Part shown: in pieces, positions 11,222 to 23,160 of the stretch
Position numbering within the stretch: position 1 is the first letter of the stretch
Layout: every line of letters begins with the position of its first letter
DNA from: Nelumbo lutea
Taxonomy: Eukaryota > Streptophyta > Magnoliopsida > Proteales > Nelumbonaceae
Length of the DNA: 64,000 nt
Direction: 5' to 3'
Assembly (NCBI GenBank): GCA_022828595.1
Contig: JAKGHH010000001.1
Coordinates: forward strand, 72,536,401-72,600,400
The notes under the pieces: model-generated
Seen by the model: the letters and a program-made list of their open reading frames with translations, nothing else
Databases searched by the model: none
Told to the model about the DNA's origin: nothing
Position numbers and translations under genes: made by a program

Positions 11222-12099
11222 GTTACTATTTCTGCATCTGAATGAGTATTATCTCCTATTGGAGGTATTTCTTATGTTCTTCTCTTTTTCTTTTATCAAC
11301 CCCTATCTCAATCCTTTTATGGCAAGAGGTTTCAGTGTTTCACATTGATTCCACCCTGAATGTAAATATTCTTGCACCTCTTCTTATTAGCATGGACATC
11401 AATGGATGTGGAATGATGCTACACATCCGAGACAATATCAACGTTAACAAAGGTGCCTATATCTCACCTAACGTTACAACAACTAGAGGAAAACTCTAAT
11501 TGACCAGAATCAAGAAAATGAAAAAGGTCTCTAATCCAAATGCTTTGATTACATGTTTAAAATCAAAACTATGAGGATAAAGGACGATGTACGTAATTGA
11601 CTATCTCGAAAGAATTTGTATTGAAAACTCGATACATTATTAATGAAAGAATGTTGACTTTCTAGTAGTGGAAATCTGAAGAATGCTGACTTTTTGCAAG
11701 ACTATGAATCTGTTTATTAAGTCTAAAATATGAAAGCCTTTGAAATTATAATAGTTATTTTAGGAGGTTTTGTTAGAGTTGGTGAACTTTTCTTTCTTTT
11801 TTTAATAGAAATGAACTTTTTTTGGTTATGAAGTCTGAACGTAGAACATTGGTTTTGAGATCTGAATGATGAATTCTAAAAAAATGATGATTGACCATTT
11901 TAACTGAGAAATATTGATATGGTTATTTCAAGCTTTCAACTGATTAGGAGTTAGCATACTATGATGTGTTATACTCAGCTTTCTCTAAGTTAGTCAAGGT
12001 TGTCAGACCCATTTAAATGTGATTGTAAGGATCGTAAGATGGTAACTTAGATTAGGGCTATCCATGAACTAAACATTAGTTTAACAAAACCCAGTCCAA
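11222..12099. other. Intergenic, no feature recognised
   Basis: The longest open frame (11242-11499) has no recognisable domain and unremarkable composition. I do not support a gene here. Confidence 0.35.
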
Positions 12100-12479
12100 T
12101 ATGAGTCCATTATAGATGGACCAAGTCCAATCCAATTTGATGAATACTTTGGACCATTGAGTTTGGATTAGTCCAATTCAATATGTCTTATTGAAATGTC
12201 CAATAATTTGTTCAAACTAGTTTTAATTCAAATTGGGCCCATCCCAAACTTGATCCATTGACACCCGCACACTTATCTTATGTTGGGTCAGATATTGGTT
12301 CAATCTGACTCTATCTAATATAAATCCATTATTGATGAACCAGATCAAATCCAATCCAATAAATACTTTGGACCATTAAGTGTGGATTGGTTTGATTCAA
12401 TACATTTTATTGGATCATCCAACCTGTTCAAATTGATTTTGGTTAGGACGGTGTTTGACCTAAATCCAATCCATTGACA
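12100..12479. repeat. Degenerate tandem repeat, about 220-bp period
   Basis: Two diverged copies start near 12101 and 12321. Shared blocks include TCCATTAT.GATG.ACCA, AATACTTTGGACCATT, and TCCATTGACACC at the ends. They consist largely of TCCAATCC-type words, as in many decayed plant hAT-like elements. Confidence 0.5.
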
Positions 12480-12487
12480 CCACTAAT

Positions 12488-12646
12488 TAGGGGTGCAAAT
12501 GGACCGAATTATGATTCGATCCTATTTTGTTAAATTCGGATATTCGGATCAGATAATAGGATCTGATCATAAATCGGATTGAATTCGGATCACCCCTACC
12601 TGATCTGATATATATGTTATTTATTTATTTATTTATATAAATATAA

Positions 12647-12724
<78 letters not shown>

Positions 12725-13054
12725 ATTTATTTATTTATAAATATATTATTTATATTGCATTTTTGTAAATTTATTATATTATTTATTTTTTATAAAAAAG
12801 CATATATATAATCAAAATAGTTGAAAAAATACTTATATTTTTATTTAAATTGTTATATTTTTTTTCTTTTAATAATTTAGTTATTTTTTAAATCATATCG
12901 GATCAGATCATATCCAAAGATTCAATCTCATCACTTTCAAATTCAAATCTATATTTATGAGTTCCAATCAGAACGAATCATATCTCCTTTAACAGTGTTG
13001 AATTAGATTCAGATATACCTGATTCAAATCGGATCCAATCCTTTTACATCCCTA
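12488..13054. mobile_element. hAT-type MITE, 567 bp
   Basis: Terminal inverted repeats TAGGGGTGCAAATGGA (left) and the complement of TAGGGATGTAAAAGGA (right). An 8-bp duplication flanks it: CCACTAAT at 12480-12487 and CCACTAAC at 13055-13062, one mismatch. The 8-bp duplication places it with hAT elements. The interior has GGATCGGAT-type motifs next to both ends and a long dinucleotide repeat. Confidence 0.8.
12650..12721. repeat. (CA)n(TA)n compound microsatellite
   Basis: A run of CA repeats followed directly by TA repeats, inside the hAT MITE. Similar TA-rich expansions occur within other elements of this family. Confidence 0.95.
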
Positions 13055-13062
13055 CCACTAAC

Positions 13063-13896
13063 TCAAATCAACCGAAAGCTAAGTGACTAGACTAGAGTTG
13101 GAGGCCCCACCTTGGCATTTTGTTAACTTCAATGCGTTCATTACCAAAAATTTGAAGGTTGTATTTTTTTAGGTACAAAAAGCTTGTAGGTTGTGATTCA
13201 TTCATTCATTCAGGCTTGATAAAATATCATTCAGGCAAAAAAAGGATAGAGTTCAAGAAATCTAGAATAACTGACTAGATAAAAGGCCTACCCAAAGATA
13301 ATCCTTTTTTTGCAATAGCATGCATAGCCTGATTTGCTGATTGACGGGTGCAATTCACCAAAGGCAGGTATGATCGGATCCACCAACAGAAGTTTGTAAA
13401 TGTTTGTGGCATCGCCTTCAAATAATTATATGAGATAATTGCATATAGAAGAGCATTGAGAGACCTTCAAGCAACGCCATAGCACTATCATATTTCAACC
13501 AAAACAGTTCTTGCCCAAATAAAACCACCATAATAGTCACGAAGAATCAAATTAACCTGCTGATGCCATGGGAGGTTTCTATCAATGTTTTTAAAATTGG
13601 ACCAGACTGGATGGTGAGACCAGAAAAAGTAAGGAATCGGTCATTCTATTTCACCTTAAAATCACTTTTTGGAAAAAAATCATTGATTTAGTCAATAAAC
13701 CATCGATCAGAATAATGGTTTTTGGCTTTTTTTTTGTTTTTTTATTAGAATGAATATCTATTTAGGCAGGATAGTCAAATAGTTCGACCCACGTGGGGTG
13801 GGGGGTTATATTTTACTGGCAAAGCTGATGGGCATGTTAAATGAATTATAACCAATCAATGAGCACCCACATGTTGGTCAAGTTGTATACAATTAG
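13063..13896. other. Intergenic, decayed repeat pieces
   Basis: At 13586 the stretch AATGTTTTTAAAATTGGACCAGACTGGA resembles the terminal repeat of the hAT MITE at 49912-50188, but no partner end could be located. Nothing else is recognised. Confidence 0.35.
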
Positions 13897-14098
13897 ACCT
13901 GTTCATGGGCCGGTCCGAGCCCGGCCTGACTCAACATTTTGTATTTTATTGTAAACCCTAACTGATTAACCTTTCCTATTCCCTCTTTTCATCTTTTATC
14001 TTTCTCTCCTCATTCTCACTCTAAATAACCGACGTAAATCCAAGCAAGCAGCCACTATTCTCAGTCTCAGAGGTGACAGGCAAGCTCAGCCACCGGCC

Positions 14099-14136
<38 letters not shown>

Positions 14137-14542
14137 CGCACGCACTTGCATATTCTCAAGATTCAGGAACCGGCGAACTTAGGCACCAATGCCAGCTATG
14201 CCACTAGTGAACTCAGTCGCCCCTCTCTCCGGTGGTGAATCTTCTCTCTCTCTCCACCATTCCTCTCTTTCTTGTCTCTCTCGCAGTTCTCATTCTCATG
14301 CATTTTTGCATATTCTCAGGAACCAATGAATTCAAGCATCGACGATGGTGAACTCAGGCACCGGCGCCAGCTGCACCATCAGTGAACTCAGGCACCGGGC
14401 TTCGGGCTTTTTATGAGGGCCGGGCTTGGGCCTGAATTGTAGGCCTGTTGATCGGGCCGGGCTCGGGCCTAAAAAAACTTGTTAATAAAGACCAAAAGCC
14501 TGGCTCGAGCCCGGCCCGGCCCAGCCCAGCCCATGAACAGGT
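13897..14542. mobile_element. GC-rich-ended inverted-repeat element, 646 bp
   Basis: The left end ACCTGTTCATGGGCCGGTCC and the right end ...GGCCCAGCCCATGAACAGGT form a roughly 30-bp inverted repeat. GGGCC/GGCCC words crowd both ends. The ends resemble those of the hAT MITEs at 16894 and 45943, but no target duplication is clear. A CT microsatellite lies at 14099-14132. Open frames over the right end are by-products of the GC-rich repeat. Confidence 0.6.
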
Positions 14543-16885
14543 GGTTGAGACAATATACCGAGTGCGACGAACCAAGAAGCAAGAACCTTCGTTCCACGTT
14601 GCAGCTGCTGGGAACTGGCCGGGATGGAGACGCAAGCAAGCAAGAAAAACCAAACAGGAACCAACTTGCCAGTCTTGCCTCCTCACCAGTCACCATCCTC
14701 CCAAGTGGGAAGCTGAGCTGGCAATCTATTTAGAGTTAGACCGTCCTTTTAGTAGATGACGGATGGTCTGTCGGAACCTGTCCTCTGGACTGGATTTGGA
14801 AACTTCATCTGTCCTTGTAGCCACGTTGACCACCACCCCCCTCCCCTCCCCACGCTCCCACCGTGCAATTGCACCTTTTCTGTGACACTATAATAACAGA
14901 AACAGAACAGACCCTTTCAAGTTCCAACCCCGCCATCTTCTCTGGACCAATAGTCTGTTAGCACGTAGCTAAAATCCACACATCCTTTCTCGTCGGTGGT
15001 CACTCACATGATAAGACTTGAGAGAGTTCTTTTTCATTACTATGCCCATGCCAAGCCAAAGTCCAAGACTCCAAGTCCAACCCGAAGGTAAGTAGATATG
15101 ACTATGGGCCAAGCCCAGAGCCCAATGGCAATGGACGCTGGATCCGAAATTGGAATTCAGCTCAGACCTCGACCTGAATTATTTTGAAGTTCATGTGCAT
15201 GACACGAAAGGAAGGTTTGGTTTGCCCATTGAATGTTCCGCCCATCCTTTACTGATCCTTGACACGAGAGATCTGTTGAATGGTAATTCAACCAATTTAG
15301 AATATGAGAAGTTGATTTACGTTTTTTTATTTTTATTTTTAGCTTTTTACTTTTTCGTTATTTTATTTTATTTCCCATGAACCAATAACCATCGAATTCA
15401 AAAAAGGTAAGAAAGAGCCTTTAGTCGGGTTTGCCCTCGATGATTTGGAAAATTACCTACTTAGTGGAATGGGAGTGTCGCAGAGGATTTCATTGTGCTT
15501 TCCAATGAGACGGGTGATTTATTTTCCTTTTTCAATCGACTTATCTTGATTTTTTATCCTTTTCTTATATCATCTCTTGATTTGAATTTGTACAAGTAGC
15601 TGCTGCAAATGGGTTCACATTATATGGACCCTTAGCTCTACCTTTTACGTGGACCTTCTAATAAAAAATTGACACATCATCCTAAATGTTTTTAGGAAAT
15701 TAGGAGACTTAGGCCATGTTTGAGAGTGTTTAAGTTAAAAATAAGTGCTTAAAAACATATGCTTATTCAAATAATAAGCACTTACTTGCTTTTGATACCC
15801 AACTTTTCAAGTGTTTATTTTAGAAAATACTTGAAAAAGAGTTGAAAAAGGTAGGACTGACTTTAGCTTTAGTTGCAAGGGTGGTATTAGCCACTTGGAT
15901 AGACATTTGTTCTTCCATGAGAAACAAGAAAAAAAACATCTGCTTTAAAGATTTGTTAGATGTTGAGGATAAATTACAAGACAAAGGAGGGAATGATACC
16001 ACTATACCTGATGAAGCGGATGATTAAAGTCAAGGAGATGGAGTATTTTTTTTGGTTTTATTTAAATTATTTGTTATTTTTTTCAATAATGTAGTTTTTT
16101 ATTTTCAATTTGTAATTTTTAATATTTTAAATGAAATAAATTTCATATTTTTTCCAATATGTTGTTTGTTTTGTATTTTGGTAAGTATTTTTTTCATTTA
16201 TTTGTTAAATTGTTTTATTTTTTTCAATTTGTTCCCAAAGGAATCTTAAGTATTTTAGTTCTACTTTGCGAAAAAATAAAAAAAAATCAAAATGTAAAAA
16301 AAAACAACAAAAGACAATCTATACCTTTCTGGCCCGGTTCATCCCAAGCCCAAGGCCTGACCTGTAGCGTAGTCTAGCATGACCCAAGCCCACGGCATGG
16401 TCTATAGCCGACTCGGCCCAGACCCACAGTGCGACACCACTCAACACGAGCTCTCATAGGATTGGGTTGTGGGTCATGCTGGGTCGACCCCCCAATTATC
16501 TGAGGGGAGGGAAGCACTAGCTCGACCCATGTGTTGGCACGGCATGCCCACTCTTTGCACGGGCCGCATGAGGGTCGTGCCATGCCAGCCTAGCATGGCC
16601 CAATTTACATATCTACATATGATGGATGAGAAAATAAAAATTGATTAATTTTATTAATTGATAATCTAAAAAATGTCAAAGATTTTTCTTTTTCTCTTTC
16701 TCTTTTCTTTTTGCATAGGCCAAAGTATAGGGAAGGCTTAAAAATTGTTGCTCCATGGGGCTACAGTTGAGGAATCATCCCCCAAACCCATAAAGCTCCC
16801 TTAACCCTAGTGCAATCTAGACTTGACCCCAAGTCTTTAGTACAACCAACAATAGACCTTACCAATCAACCAACCAATTGACACA
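14543..16885. other. Intergenic, no gene supported
   Basis: Contains C-rich and poly-T stretches. One PIF-like end is possible at 15713-15790 (GGCCATGTTTGAGAGTG). A GGCCC/CATGGCCC-rich patch at 16325-16610 is probably another decayed GC-ended element. Short open frames at 15150-15380 and 15842-16027 have no recognisable domain. I see no tRNA or rRNA. Confidence 0.35.
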
Positions 16886-16893
16886 GTGGCAGG

Positions 16894-17409
16894 TAGGGGT
16901 GATCATTTTAGCCTGGCCTGGCCCGACTCGAAAATTTTGGGCTTGGGTTTGGGTTTTGTGTTTAGCCCTGGCTCGAGCTCGGGCCCACATCAGGCCCACA
17001 AATTTTAGGGCCGAGCTTGAGCTTAATACTTCAAGCCCGGCCCGACCCGCATATATTTAAACTTACATATTTTGTGTATAATGTATACATGTTATTTTGC
17101 ATTTTCTTATATATTTTATATACAAATATTATAACATGACATGTATAATTTATATTATATGTAATATTTTATATTTTATAATATATAAAATAAGTTTATA
17201 TGCATGTTATGTCATTTAATATATAGATATGTAATGTTGTATATATGAGTGACATTGGCCCGAAATCAGGCCTGACCCAGCCTAGACCCGTATAGACATG
17301 GGCTAGGGCTTATGTTTCAGGCCTGGAACCCCATGTCGGGTCGGGCCCAAGCCTAAGCTATAGCCCTTATCATAAGTGCAAAGCCCGGCCCGGCCCATGA
17401 TCACCCCTA
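16894..17409. mobile_element. hAT-type MITE with TAGGGGTGATCAT ends, 516 bp
   Basis: Terminal inverted repeats TAGGGGTGATCAT and ATGATCACCCCTA, followed inward by GGCCTGGCCCGAC-type GC-rich words. The target duplication is 8 bp with one mismatch: GTGGCAGG (16886-16893) and GTGGCAAG (17410-17417). The core is AT-rich (ATAT and TATATAAA words) and codes for nothing. It belongs to the same family as 45943-46230. Confidence 0.85.
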
Positions 17410-17417
17410 GTGGCAAG

Positions 17418-18994
17418 GGATGTTTAAAACTAAATTAATAAAAAAAATCTATTTATCGTTGTTTACACAATAGAAAAATATTGGATATCTTAAAAATCCT
17501 TAATACAAATATTGATATGAATAAATTACTTTTTAAAACTTTATGAATAAATTTCTGAATTGATATGAATAATTTTTTTTTCAATCTTTATTGATATGAA
17601 CAAATTAATTTTAAAAAAATGAATATATGAATAATAAATTACTAAAAATATAAAAAATTCAGTAAATTAGATTTTTAAATTAAATTTAACTAAATTAAAT
17701 TACCTAAAAACATGAAAACAATAAATACAAAAACCAAGGAAAATTACTAATAATTATGACAATTATTAATAATTACCAAATGTAAATTATCAGTATTAAT
17801 ATTCCTTAATGATTTCCTAGTTTTATAATTACCAAAAACCAATGTAAATTACCATTAATTAATTATGGAAATTATTTTCCAATTTAATAAATTTCAAAAA
17901 AAATAAAATTTATAAATAGTTAATAATTACCAAAAACCAATGTAAATGAAAATATCAGCAAATAATTTTTATTACCAAAATGATTAATTTTCTGAAATTA
18001 CCAGAAAATTATTGGATGTCACTAAAAATCGCTAAACACTAATTTTCTGAAAATTTTTAAGTAAATAATTATGTGAAAACTACTGAACTTTTTAGGTAAT
18101 AACTATCAATCTTAGATAGTACTCATATATAATTAATTTCATATAATAATAATAAGTTAATATTTAAATATCCAAAATTTTTAGTAAAATGTCATTAGTT
18201 ATTAATGTTTCATTAATTATTGATTGTTTAATAATTATTGGTATGAATAAAATATTTTTTTTAAATTTATGTATTTATAAATAATTAATTACTAAAAGTA
18301 TCAAAATAAATTAATTATTTTATTTATTTTAGTTATCCTATAAATTTAATGTTTAGGAAGTTTTCGTTGTTGTTATGAGAGTGAAATTGGAGGCAGGGTG
18401 TTGTGGCCAAAGGCTAAGAGCATGATGATGTGGCAAAATGAGGGGCCTAGGTGTTTGAAAGCAAACATGTATTGAACCTGGCTACTTGTGTTTATTTTTC
18501 ATTATTTGAAATTGAATTTGAATTAATATTTTTACTTTTATTAAGTTTAATTTATTTAGTAAATTGTTATTAATGCGTAATGTAAGTTATGATATTATGC
18601 TAAGTTTATTACTATTTAAAATTTTAATAAAAATATAATTTTTTATTAGAAATTAAGTATAATATTATCGTAATTAATTTTAACAGTTATTATAATTAAA
18701 ATTAAAAATAATAATTTGTTTTAAATTTGATTTATGTTAATAATTTTTAAATTGAAATTAATTTTTATTACTTTATAATTATAAAATTATTAAGTTTTAT
18801 AATGGCAATATGAAAATATTAATTATAATTATAATAATTTCTTTGATAATTATTAAATTTTATTACTTTACTTTTACTATTTGCCTTATTATATTGTTAT
18901 TTTTTCTTTAACTAGCATTTTAGATATTTTTTACCCATCTTATTTTAATGTTTAAGTTTGGGATTTTTACAAAAATATTAAAAAAATTTAATGA
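17418..18994. other. Very AT-rich intergenic stretch
   Basis: About 1.6 kb dominated by TTAAT, AATTA and TTTAAAT words, with no open frame of note and no terminal repeats recognised. It resembles the cores of the PIF-like AT-rich elements at 10341 and 48130, but I found no ends. Confidence 0.4.
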
Positions 18995-19003
18995 TTTAAC
19001 AAA

Positions 19004-21825
19004 GGGAAAAATCCAAATTAGTACCCTGTACTTTGGGTCTAGTGCCACTTTGGTACCCAAACTTCAAAATATGACAATTTAGTACCCAAACTTTCAAAAC
19101 ATGCCAATCTAGTGCATGCCATTAACTAGCCTATTAACCAGCCGTTAAGTGCCATTTGAAAAGACATAAATACCCTTCGAGTGTAATCTAATTCTCTTCA
19201 TCAACCATCTAAACATTGACAAAAAATGAACAGTCCCAAATTGTTGCCTCTTCAGTTCAAAAAAGTTGGGGTCACCAAAATGCCCACTGAGACATAACCC
19301 CAACTTTCTTGAATAGAAGAGGCAAGGATTTAAGACTATTCATTTTTATCAACATGTGGATGGTTGATAAATAAAATTAGATGACACTCAAATGAGACGT
19401 TATATATTAGAATGTTATTCTACAATGGAGGCGAAGCAAGCATGACTTCAATCAAGATGATGAACCAAGATCTTGTTCGGTTGGACCAGTTCAATAGAGC
19501 CAAATTTAGCTGGTAGCAAGACAAGATGATTTTCTTTCTTACCACTCTAAAACTATACTATCTCTTAGATCCAAATCTGCAATCACTTCCTGAACCCACT
19601 GACAAAGACTCAGAAAATCTGAAGAAGGAAAAAGCAAAATGAGAAGATGATTCACTTTTGTGTCGAGAACACATACGAAATGCCTTGTTAGACTGGTTTT
19701 ACAACTTCTACAAGGAACTTACATCTCCAAAAGAAATCTAGAAGCCTCTGGAATTCAAATACAATGTGCAAGAATCAGGTACGAATACGTATCTTATCGC
19801 AGAATACTTTGACTTCACCATGAATGACCATAAGCCCATTCTGGAGCAAGTTCATGAACTAAAGGTGATAGTCAACAAAATTCGATCCATTGATATCATA
19901 CTTCCTAAATTTTTCTAAGTGGGAGCAATCATTGTCAAACTTTCACCTTCTTGGAAGGATTACAAGAAGAAGTTATTGCACAAGGCTAAAGAACTTACCT
20001 TTGAGCAAATTCAGCAACACCTTCGTATTGAAAAAGAGTCTCGGATTAGAGACAGTAGGGATAAGACCATGGCCGGTATACTGAACTCTAAGGTTAATTT
20101 TGTGAAAAACAGATCAAAGAAAACTAACCCTACATTACAAGTAAAGAAGAAGGATGGGAACTTCAAGAAGAGTGATGAAAAAAATGATCATGCTATGTTT
20201 GTGGAAAGAAGGGGCACTATGCTCGAGTCTACTAACATCAGAAAGGTAAAACCGAGTCTGCAAACATTGTGGAAAACAATCTAGTGGCCATGATTATTGA
20301 AGTCAACATGGTAGAATCGTCTTCTGGATGGTGGTTTGATTCAGGTGTCACAGTCCATGTTTGCAAGGACATGTTTTTATTCAAGACATATGAAATGACT
20401 GATGGCCAGGATGTACAAATAGGAAATCAAACATGTGCCAAAGTTGCTGGAAGAGGTAACGTAGAATTGAACTTCACCTCCGGAAAGACATTGACTTTCT
20501 TGAATGTTCTTCATGTTCTTGACATTAGAAATAACCTTTTGAATCCAACAAACTAATCTTATCTAAGAATGAGATGTTTATTGGAAAGGGATATGGTTGT
20601 GATGGTATGTTCAAATTAAGTATTAATGAAGGAAAATTGTTTACTTATATTGTTGATTCTTTTTCATTGTGGCATGATAGATTAACACACTTGAATTTTA
20701 AATCCATCAAGAATATGAGTAAACTTGGTATAATTGCTTATAGTAATGAATTAAATGAAAAATGTGAAATATATGTAAAATCTAAAATGGTCAAGAAATA
20801 TTTTCCTAGTATTGAAAAAAATTCTCAACTTCTAGAACTAATTCATTCTGATATTTGTGAACTCAATGATGTAATAACTAGAGGAGGTAAGAGATAATTC
20901 ATAACCTTTATAGATGATTTTTCTAATACACCTATATCTACCTTATGAGAACTAAGGATGAAGCCTTTGGCATGTTTTAAACTATACAAGATTGAAATTG
21001 AAAATCAATTAGAAAAGAAAATTAAAATCCTTAGAAGTGATAGGAGTGTTGAATACTTTAAAAATGTGTTTAATTCTTTTTGTGAAAATTTTTGAATAAT
21101 ACATTAGAGTTCTGCCCCCTATACCCCTCAACAGAATGGCCTGACTGAAAGGAAAAATATATCACTTACAGAAATTATAAACTGTATGTTGATGAGAGCT
21201 AATGCACTCTTAAACCTGTGGGGAGAAGCACTCATAACAATTGAAAGTGTGGAGGTGCTTAGCATATTACAGAGTTCTAGATCATAAAAGAACCAAGTTA
21301 GGACTTAGAGCAAAGAGAAGTATGTTTGTTGGATATGCAGAACATAGCAAGGCCTATAGGCTTGTAGACTTAGAGTCCAACATAATAATTGAAACTAGAG
21401 ATATTGAATTCTTTGAAAATAAACTATGTTCTGAATCTACAGAAAATGATAGAGAACCTAAAAGAAAAACTCAGATATCAATACTTATCGGTAATAATGA
21501 AATTGAAAGAAGAAATAACACAACTGTAATATCTATAGTAGAACCTAGAAGAAGTCAAAGACAAAGAACAGAGAAACGCATAGGTTCTAATTTTATCTCT
21601 ACTCAGTCAATTGTATTTTTTTGTCGAGGCTAATAGAGAAAAGATTTTAAATAAGATACCCATTGTCCTGAACATTGAAAATGATCCAAAATCCTACAGT
21701 GTCTTCAAACGCGCCTCAAAACAAGATGGCCCTTGTTGCTTCCGCTTGGATTGATACATTTTGAAAGTTTGGGGACCAAAGTGGCATTAGGCTCAAAGTA
21801 CAAGATACTAATCGAGAATTTTCCC
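19004..21825. mobile_element. Mutator-like element carrying a Copia gag-pol piece, 2822 bp
   Basis: The ends are inverted repeats of about 80 bp: GGGAAAAATCCAAATTAGTA...CTTTGG on the left, and the complement of GGGAAAATTCTCGATTAGTA on the right. An exact 9-bp target duplication, TTTAACAAA, flanks it (18995-19003 and 21826-21834), which fits Mutator-like elements. The first 430 bp also contain a fold-back, AAAAGTTGGGGT...ACCCCAACTTTCTT. The interior (19442-21640) is a decayed Copia gag-protease-integrase without LTRs or reverse transcriptase. Confidence 0.75.
19442..21640 (+). pseudogene. Decayed Copia gag, protease and integrase inside a Mutator-like element
   Basis: Read across several stops and frameshifts. 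A gag-like region starts at 19442 (LDQFNRAKFSW, then MIFFLTTLKLYYLLDP). A decayed zinc-knuckle region lies near 20180-20230. A protease has active site WWFDSGVTVH (about 20328). A pre-integrase motif LWHDRLTHLNFKSI follows (about 20670). The integrase keeps LIHSDICEL, ILRSDRSVEYF and TPQQNGLTERKN, the three catalytic acids. After integrase comes the usual KVWRCLAY...MFVGYAEHSKAYR stretch (21241-21633). Reverse transcriptase and RNase H are absent; the Mutator-like end follows within 200 bp. No LTRs flank it, so it was either captured or truncated before the element formed. Confidence 0.8.
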
Positions 21826-21834
21826 TTTAACAAA

Positions 21835-22185
21835 ATCAAATACATTTATAAATATATTACAAAAGCAGTGGCAGCGACAAAAGTTTCTTTTTAAGGACAA
21901 AATTACATTTTCTTAAATTTTACACACCAACCTAGATTTCAATGGCACTATTCACCATCTCCTTCATTGGAATGCTGCAACAAGGGCCATAAAGCAAGCT
22001 TTCTCTCTCTCACTGTCTCTCATTGCAACAATATATAGAGTTCACAAGAAGTTTATGAAGAGTCTTCATAAAACTTTCTCCTCAAACACCCATCTTACCC
22101 AATGATTAATCCTAGACACTATTAAACCCACCCAAGCCAAGTGAAACAAAACCCATCTCTCACTCTATCTCTTTCTCTCTCCTCC
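21835..22185. promoter_or_regulatory. Possible promoter and 5' UTR of the GRF-like fragment
   Basis: A TATA-like AATATATAGAG at about 22029 lies some 155 bp before ATG 22186. The stretch between is CT-rich (CTCTCACTCTATCTCTTTCTCTCTCC), as in many plant leaders. This is suggestive only. Confidence 0.3.
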
Positions 22186-22452
22186 ATGGACTACCATTTG
22201 AAGCAATGGAGAAATCTGCATGAGTTAGAAGATCCCCCTTCTACGAAGATACCAAGTCTCCTCCTTGAACCGCAGCAACAACCATCTAGGTATGCTCCTC
22301 CATTGTTTGTACCTGAACCTAGTAGGATTAGCAACCTTTTAGTATTCCCAGATTCAACAGCTCCTCCTCCACCTATTTCCCATCTTTCCATTTTTTCAAC
22401 TAACCCAGGGCTAGGTCCGAACACCACTGTAAACAAAGCAAAACATAAATGA
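22186..22452 (+). pseudogene. Fragment resembling the N-terminus of a growth-regulating factor
   Basis: The frame begins MDYHLKQWRNLHELED and continues with STKIPSLLLEPQQQPS and APPLFVPEPSRISNLLVFPD. This layout (M-D-x-x-LKQWR, then KIP, then LPLF/PLFVPEP, then a Ser-rich stretch) matches the start of GRF3/GRF4-type plant transcription factors as I know them. The defining QLQ and WRC domains do not follow: the frame goes into PPPPISHLSIFSTNPG and stops at 22452, and no QLQ motif is visible nearby. It is most likely a broken GRF 5' end left between two Mutator-like elements (19004-21825 and 22690-23115). The identification rests on the first 50 residues only. Confidence 0.5.
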
Positions 22453-22689
22453 GCCACGTCTTCTACCCTCAAATTGAAACGGATTATGATTGTTGATTCC
22501 CCCAATTCTTGTTATGCGGTTTTGGTGGTTGGTTCCCCCAATTCAAGTGGTGAAAAAAGTTGGAGAACCCCGAACCAGGATTTGGAACAATTGCAACAAA
22601 GTGCAATGTTTATAATATTTGAACTTGTGATAGCACTGCAATATCATTGTCAATGCATTCTCGACGAGTCTTTGTTTTGTAAATCCCCA

Positions 22690-23115
22690 ACGATCAGAAA
22701 TGCCCTTTCGAGTGTGACAACACTAATTGTTAAATGGCATTTGAAAAAGATACAAATGCCCTTTGGGTATCATCTAATTTTCTTTATCAACCATCCAAAT
22801 GTTGATAAAAAATTAAGAGTTCTAAATCTTTGCCTCTTTTATTCAAGAAAGTTGGGGTCCAAAATGTCCAATGAGACGTAACCCCAATTTTCTTGAATAT
22901 AAGAAGCATAGATTTGGGATTGTTAAGTTTTTTTCAACATTTGAATGGTTGATAAAAAAAATTAGATGACACTCAAAGGGCATTTGTGTCTTTTTCAAAT
23001 GCCACTTAATGGTAGGTATTAAATTGACAGTTTTGAAAATTTAGGTACTGAATTATTACATTTTAAAGTTTGGAGACCAAAATGACACAAAAATACAATT
23101 TAATAATCAAGAATT
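22690..23115. mobile_element. Truncated relative of the 19004 Mutator-like element
   Basis: Shares long blocks with 19100-19430: TGGCATTTGAAAAAGATACAAATGCCCTTTGGGT, the fold-back AAGAAAGTTGGGGT...ACCCCAATTTTCTTGAATA, and GGTTGATAAAAAAAATTAGATGACACTCAAA. It then runs outward through AAAGTTTGGAGACCAAAATGACAC in inverted sense. Only the right outer end is present; the left outer end is missing, so this is a truncated copy. Confidence 0.6.
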
Positions 23116-23160
23116 TTTTTTTTTTTTTTTAACTTTGTCTTTCCTTTGGAAAGTTTTCCA

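Noticed and set aside
14411..14759. Overlapping open frames on both strands
   Set aside because: They sit on the GGCCC-rich end of the 13897-14542 inverted-repeat element. All frames stay open because of base composition, and none has a domain.
15842..16027. 61-aa frame MKKVGLTLALVARVV... as a small secreted protein
   Set aside because: The start looks a little like a signal peptide, but there is no upstream support or homologue I can name, and the flanks are MITE-like and poly-T DNA.
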